Shown: piece after piece, positions 61,441-64,000 of the stretch
Layout: every line of letters begins with the position of its first letter
Numbering within the stretch: the first letter of the stretch is position 1
DNA from: CAZTHK01 sp964613215
Lineage (GTDB): Bacteria; Krumholzibacteriota; Krumholzibacteriia; Krumholzibacteriales; CAZTHK01
NCBI GenBank assembly: GCA_964613215.1
Contig: CAZTHK010000002.1
Location: 152,798 to 216,797 of the forward strand
Length of the DNA stretch: 64,000 bases
Reading direction: 5' to 3'
Notes under the pieces: model-generated
What the model was told of the DNA's origin: nothing
What the model saw: only the letters and a program-made list of their open reading frames with translations
Databases searched by the model: none
Made by a program: the position numbers and the translations under genes

Positions 61441-62521
61441 AGGGAACGGAAGACACATCGTAACCCCCCTTGGCTGGATATTCAAGATAATCTTCCATAA
61501 GATCCTCAATAAACACCGGAGGTATCATAGCTATTTTTTTGGATATTCCCGGTTGTTTTTCTTTGGCCAACTGCCATGGTGTTTTGTGTTCTTTATAAGT
61601 GTTGGTTCTTATGAGATTAAAGAACAGCTGATATGAGTATGCTTTTCTGAGGAAGTCATCTTCGTTGATGAAGTTCTCCAGTTCATAGAACTCTACCTCA
61701 ACGAGATTATGCACTGTCTCCACATCACTCTGGAAGGTGTGAGCAGCAGGGGGGATGGTGTGGTGTGTCTGCCCCTCTATGCTTTCAACGGCCAGGGTGT
61801 ATGCACTGGGCTTTTTAGCTGTGACATGGCCGATATATTCACTCCCATTGTCAGTTTGCCGCACTGTACGTGAGAGATCCGCTCCACAGCTGGTCAGCAT
61901 TCTGTTTAGATACCTGGCAAACAGGGTTGCATTAGTAAGGCTGCATTCCTGGGCAAAACCCATGTATAAAAGCCCTGTAGTGACATCTCTGGCGGTATAC
62001 TGTATCCTGGGAAGTTCTTTTTGCATCATAGCAGTGTAGTACCCGGGGATATCGGTGAGATACTTGGTGTCTTCGCATATCTGCTCGAAGAGTCTCCATT
62101 CTCTCTTAACTTTTCTCAAGTTCTGTTTGGTCCTATGTTTTCTTCTCCTCTTCCGCGATGATACCCCTTCCTCACGCCATATCTTCCTTATGGTCTTGGC
62201 ACTTCTATCCAGCCCTTCTATATCCCGGATGGTATCTGCACCAACTCTCCCATACTTATATTTAAGCTCAACCAGCTTCTTTCTCTCCTGCGCCGGTGTT
62301 GCCCCGGGAGAGTGATGAGGACGCCGCGATATCCCCTCCAACCCCTTATAGCCGTTATCCTTCCACCTTCTGTACCACTTGCGAACAGTGTTCCTTGAGC
62401 ACCTGAAATCCCTGGCTGCCTTTTTGATGCCCTTCTCATCAGCATACAACACCATTTTGTAACGAAGCTGTTTTGGTTCTTTACTTTTTCTCATAACATC
62501 GTAATATGTATATGGGCACAT
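61415..62521 (-). CDS. Integrase-core (DDE) transposase of an insertion sequence
   Basis: 368 residues from ATG 62521, or 359 from ATG 62494 ('MRKSKEPKQLRYKMVLYADE'). An N-terminal helix-turn-helix ('GIKKAARDFRCSRNTVRKWY') and a second HTH precede an rve integrase core with candidate catalytic residues in 'TARDVTTGLLYMGF' (D), 'VRQTDNGSEYIGHV' (D) and 'DVETVHNLVEVEFYE' (E). The layout resembles IS481/IS3-type elements. The frame appears intact. Inverted repeats lie over its start, and a 42 bp direct repeat covers its end. Terminal repeats of a single IS are not resolved. Confidence 0.85.
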   Translation of the reverse strand: MCPYTYYDVMRKSKEPKQLRYKMVLYADEKGIKKAARDFRCSRNTVRKWYRRWKDNGYKGLEGISRRPHHSPGATPAQERKKLVELKYKYGRVGADTIRDIEGLDRSAKTIRKIWREEGVSSRKRRRKHRTKQNLRKVKREWRLFEQICEDTKYLTDIPGYYTAMMQKELPRIQYTARDVTTGLLYMGFAQECSLTNATLFARYLNRMLTSCGADLSRTVRQTDNGSEYIGHVTAKKPSAYTLAVESIEGQTHHTIPPAAHTFQSDVETVHNLVEVEFYELENFINEDDFLRKAYSYQLFFNLIRTNTYKEHKTPWQLAKEKQPGISKKIAMIPPVFIEDLMEDYLEYPAKGGYDVSSVPCIYISAEI

Positions 62522-62580
62522 GAGATAACCTCCCGTTATTACAGAGGTTATTATAGCGTTAAGCTCTCATGTGTCCATAT
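62510..62580. repeat. Nested inverted repeats over the transposase start
   Basis: ATATGGGCACATGAGA (62510-62525) and TCTCATGTGTCCATAT (62565-62580) pair with one mismatch. Between them ATAACCTC (62525-62532) and GAGGTTAT (62544-62551) form an inner pair. The left arm includes the transposase ATG, so the structure could limit translation or be the IS end. Confidence 0.65.
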
Positions 62581-62582
62581 TT

Positions 62583-62876
62583 TTACCTCCCTCCCAGTAG
62601 TTGTTTTAGTTTCTTCTGATTCTCCCTGCTCAGCTCACCCCAGCATCTTTGTTCATTCAGGATATCGTTCCAGTGCTGTTTCTCCCACCAGGGGCGGCGG
62701 CTGTAGTGGATATCCAGACTAGTTTCCGGAAGTGCTTCTGCTTCTCCTTCAACCTCATCTAAGATTGAAAAAGGCGCCGGCTCTTCTGCACCACCTCCCC
62801 ATTCCCCCTTTTCTTCCTCCACCACCTCCCTAAGCTCCTCCCACCTCTCTTGCCCAAAGATAACAAGCTTCTTCAA
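62583..62876 (-). CDS. Hypothetical protein upstream of the transposase
   Basis: 97 residues from TTG 62876, with only a weak Shine-Dalgarno. It is charged and Trp-rich: 'MKKLVIFGQERWEELREVVE', an acidic Gly/Glu linker, then 'YSRRPWWEKQHWNDILNEQR'. No known family is recognised. It lies between the transposase and the second 42 bp repeat on the same strand and may be an accessory IS protein or a fragment. The frame stays open upstream through the repeat. Confidence 0.45.
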   Translation of the reverse strand: MKKLVIFGQERWEELREVVEEEKGEWGGGAEEPAPFSILDEVEGEAEALPETSLDIHYSRRPWWEKQHWNDILNEQRCWGELSRENQKKLKQLLGGR

Positions 62877-62886
62877 ACAAACAGGG

Positions 62887-62928
62887 GGGTCACCTTGTCC
62901 CTTCCCATTTCTGCTGATATATATATGC
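62887..62928. repeat. 42 bp direct repeat, copy 2
   Basis: Starts GGGTCACCTTGTCCCTTCCC and ends TTTCTGCTGATATATATATG plus C. Same orientation as 61399-61440, so the pair brackets 1.5 kb holding the transposase and the 97-residue frame. It may be the remnant 3' end of a second IS copy. Confidence 0.75.
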
Positions 62929-63078
62929 TATATTGACAACAATAAGTTATAGTGGTAGAATATTCCCGAATAATTAAACACCTAGAGGGTATATTTTCAT
63001 AAATTTAGATATTTATATCACCTTGAAAGCTATATTGGTTCCTTAGTTTGTTTTTGAATTATTAAGGGGGGATGTTGA

Positions 63079-64000
63079 ATGTTCAAGAATAACTTATCAA
63101 CAGGCAGTCTAGATTTGAAACGAACGAATTATCTTATAAATAAGAAAGGATTCAGATTATCGGCTTTTATATTCTATTCATTTATATTCTGTGCTGTATT
63201 TATTTTGATCTCGTTAATTTATTCTTTACCTGCTTCCGGAAATACCTTTAGTGGTGAAATCCATTCAGATACGACATGGTCGGATACTGTGGAAGTCGAG
63301 GGGGATGTTATTGTTGATTGTGGAGCTTCGCTGACTATTATGCCGGGGACACATGTGATTTTCACCGCTGGATCAAGCAATTATGATGATTCTCTTGGTA
63401 TAAGCGGCTTATGTGACATCATTGTGCTCGGCTCTTTATCGGCTGCCGGCACTTTTAATGACAGTATCAGTTTCCAATCTGATAACGAACCTGGTGTGGC
63501 AGGAGAGTGGGGTAAAATTCTTATCATGCCAGTAGCTATAGACTTTCTTTGCAAATTCCAATATATGAGAGCTCGGCATGGTAATATTGGTCTTGAATTG
63601 CGGGGTGGGTGCTTAAATGTTGAATACAGTAAGTTCAATGATAATTCAATCGCTGGAATAAGCAAAATAGACCCGTTACTGCAATCCGGAGGTACAGATT
63701 TAGATACTGAAACCGAAAAATTGAGATCATCAATGAATGGGAACGATTCTCTTTCAATTATTGAATGTGAATTAATAAATAACGTGAATGCAGGATTGAT
63801 GGTTGAATCGATTGAGAATGTGTTATTGAATTCGTGTGATTTTATGGGAAATGGAAAAGCTGTTTCCGCAAACGGCGATGCTTTAATAAGTATTATTGGG
63901 TCCACAATCAATGGAGTTGGGGCTGATTACGATGTAGAAGTAGTCAGCAGTGATACGCTGGGAGGATTATGGATGGAGGGATGTAGTGTGACTGGTGGGG
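63079..64000 (+). CDS. Secreted right-handed beta-helix-like protein, partial
   Basis: Gene open at the window end; 307 residues visible from ATG 63079, which has AAGGGGGG about 5-10 bases upstream. A late signal or anchor segment ('FIFYSFIFCAVFILISLIYS', about 36-55) follows a polar N-terminus. Then 'GEIHSDTTWSDTVEVEGDVI', 'VDCGASLTIMPGTHVIF' and repeated short strands such as 'IECELINNVNAGLMVES' and 'VLLNSCDFMGNGKAV' are typical of parallel beta-helix (pectate lyase-like) surface proteins. In this group such proteins often end in a FlgD-like sorting domain, which is not visible here. The gene is more AT-rich than the core genes. Confidence 0.75.
   Translation, partial: MFKNNLSTGSLDLKRTNYLINKKGFRLSAFIFYSFIFCAVFILISLIYSLPASGNTFSGEIHSDTTWSDTVEVEGDVIVDCGASLTIMPGTHVIFTAGSSNYDDSLGISGLCDIIVLGSLSAAGTFNDSISFQSDNEPGVAGEWGKILIMPVAIDFLCKFQYMRARHGNIGLELRGGCLNVEYSKFNDNSIAGISKIDPLLQSGGTDLDTETEKLRSSMNGNDSLSIIECELINNVNAGLMVESIENVLLNSCDFMGNGKAVSANGDALISIIGSTINGVGADYDVEVVSSDTLGGLWMEGCSVTGG

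Overview
This 64 kb window looks like chromosomal DNA of a diderm (Gram-negative) bacterium, probably from an uncultured lineage of the FCB superphylum (Krumholzibacteriota, Latescibacterota or Zixibacteria are candidates; this is inference, no phylogeny was run). Pointers are a meso-diaminopimelate-type MurE, LPS enzymes (KdtA, a heptosyltransferase, an LpxL-like acyltransferase), an OmpA protein with thrombospondin type 3 repeats, and a secreted papain-like protease ending in the FlgD-like/T9SS-like tail ('NFPNPFNPST') common in that group. Shine-Dalgarno sites are strong, TTG and GTG starts are frequent, and stop/start overlaps of the ATGA type are common.

Layout. 1-15.8 kb is one co-directional division and cell wall (dcw) cluster: the PASTA tail of an FtsI-type PBP, murE, murF, mraY, murD, ftsW, murG, murC, ftsQ, ftsA, ftsZ, followed by a TPR protein and a B12-binding radical SAM protein. 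16-24 kb holds rpmB (reverse), a large hybrid histidine kinase, recG, an HD-domain protein, a zinc-ribbon protein and an anti-sigma-type ATPase. 24.5-28.3 kb is a reverse-strand operon of acyltransferase, glycosyltransferase, MFS transporter and an unknown protein. 28.8-35.2 kb has two small proteins, a DUF5916 outer membrane protein and the papain-like protease. 35.4-38.7 kb is a reverse LPS operon (heptosyltransferase, KdtA, radical SAM/SPASM). 39-42.6 kb has two tandem XRE-cupin regulators, a DUF1844 protein and OmpA. 42.9-47.5 kb has mazG, uvrA and galE. 47.9-51.6 kb is a signalling group: histidine kinase, lone receiver, and a PAS-HisKA protein without a catalytic domain. A tRNA-Phe(GAA) follows.

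52-64 kb is accessory in character: a 281 bp inverted-repeat element, an AbiE toxin-antitoxin pair with a visible promoter and operator, a cstA operon that also encodes an unknown small protein, an ArsA/Get3-like ATPase and a membrane protein, an HNH endonuclease, an insertion-sequence-like transposase flanked by 42 bp direct repeats, and the start of a secreted beta-helix protein.

The intergenic spaces carry at least four kinds of short repeat elements. Two families have three copies each in this window: one has 'TTAACCTCAATCCG'-type inverted ends, and one is GC-rich and structured and sits upstream of two histidine kinase genes and cstA. These, and the CstA/small protein/ArsA-like operon, are the least explained parts of the window.
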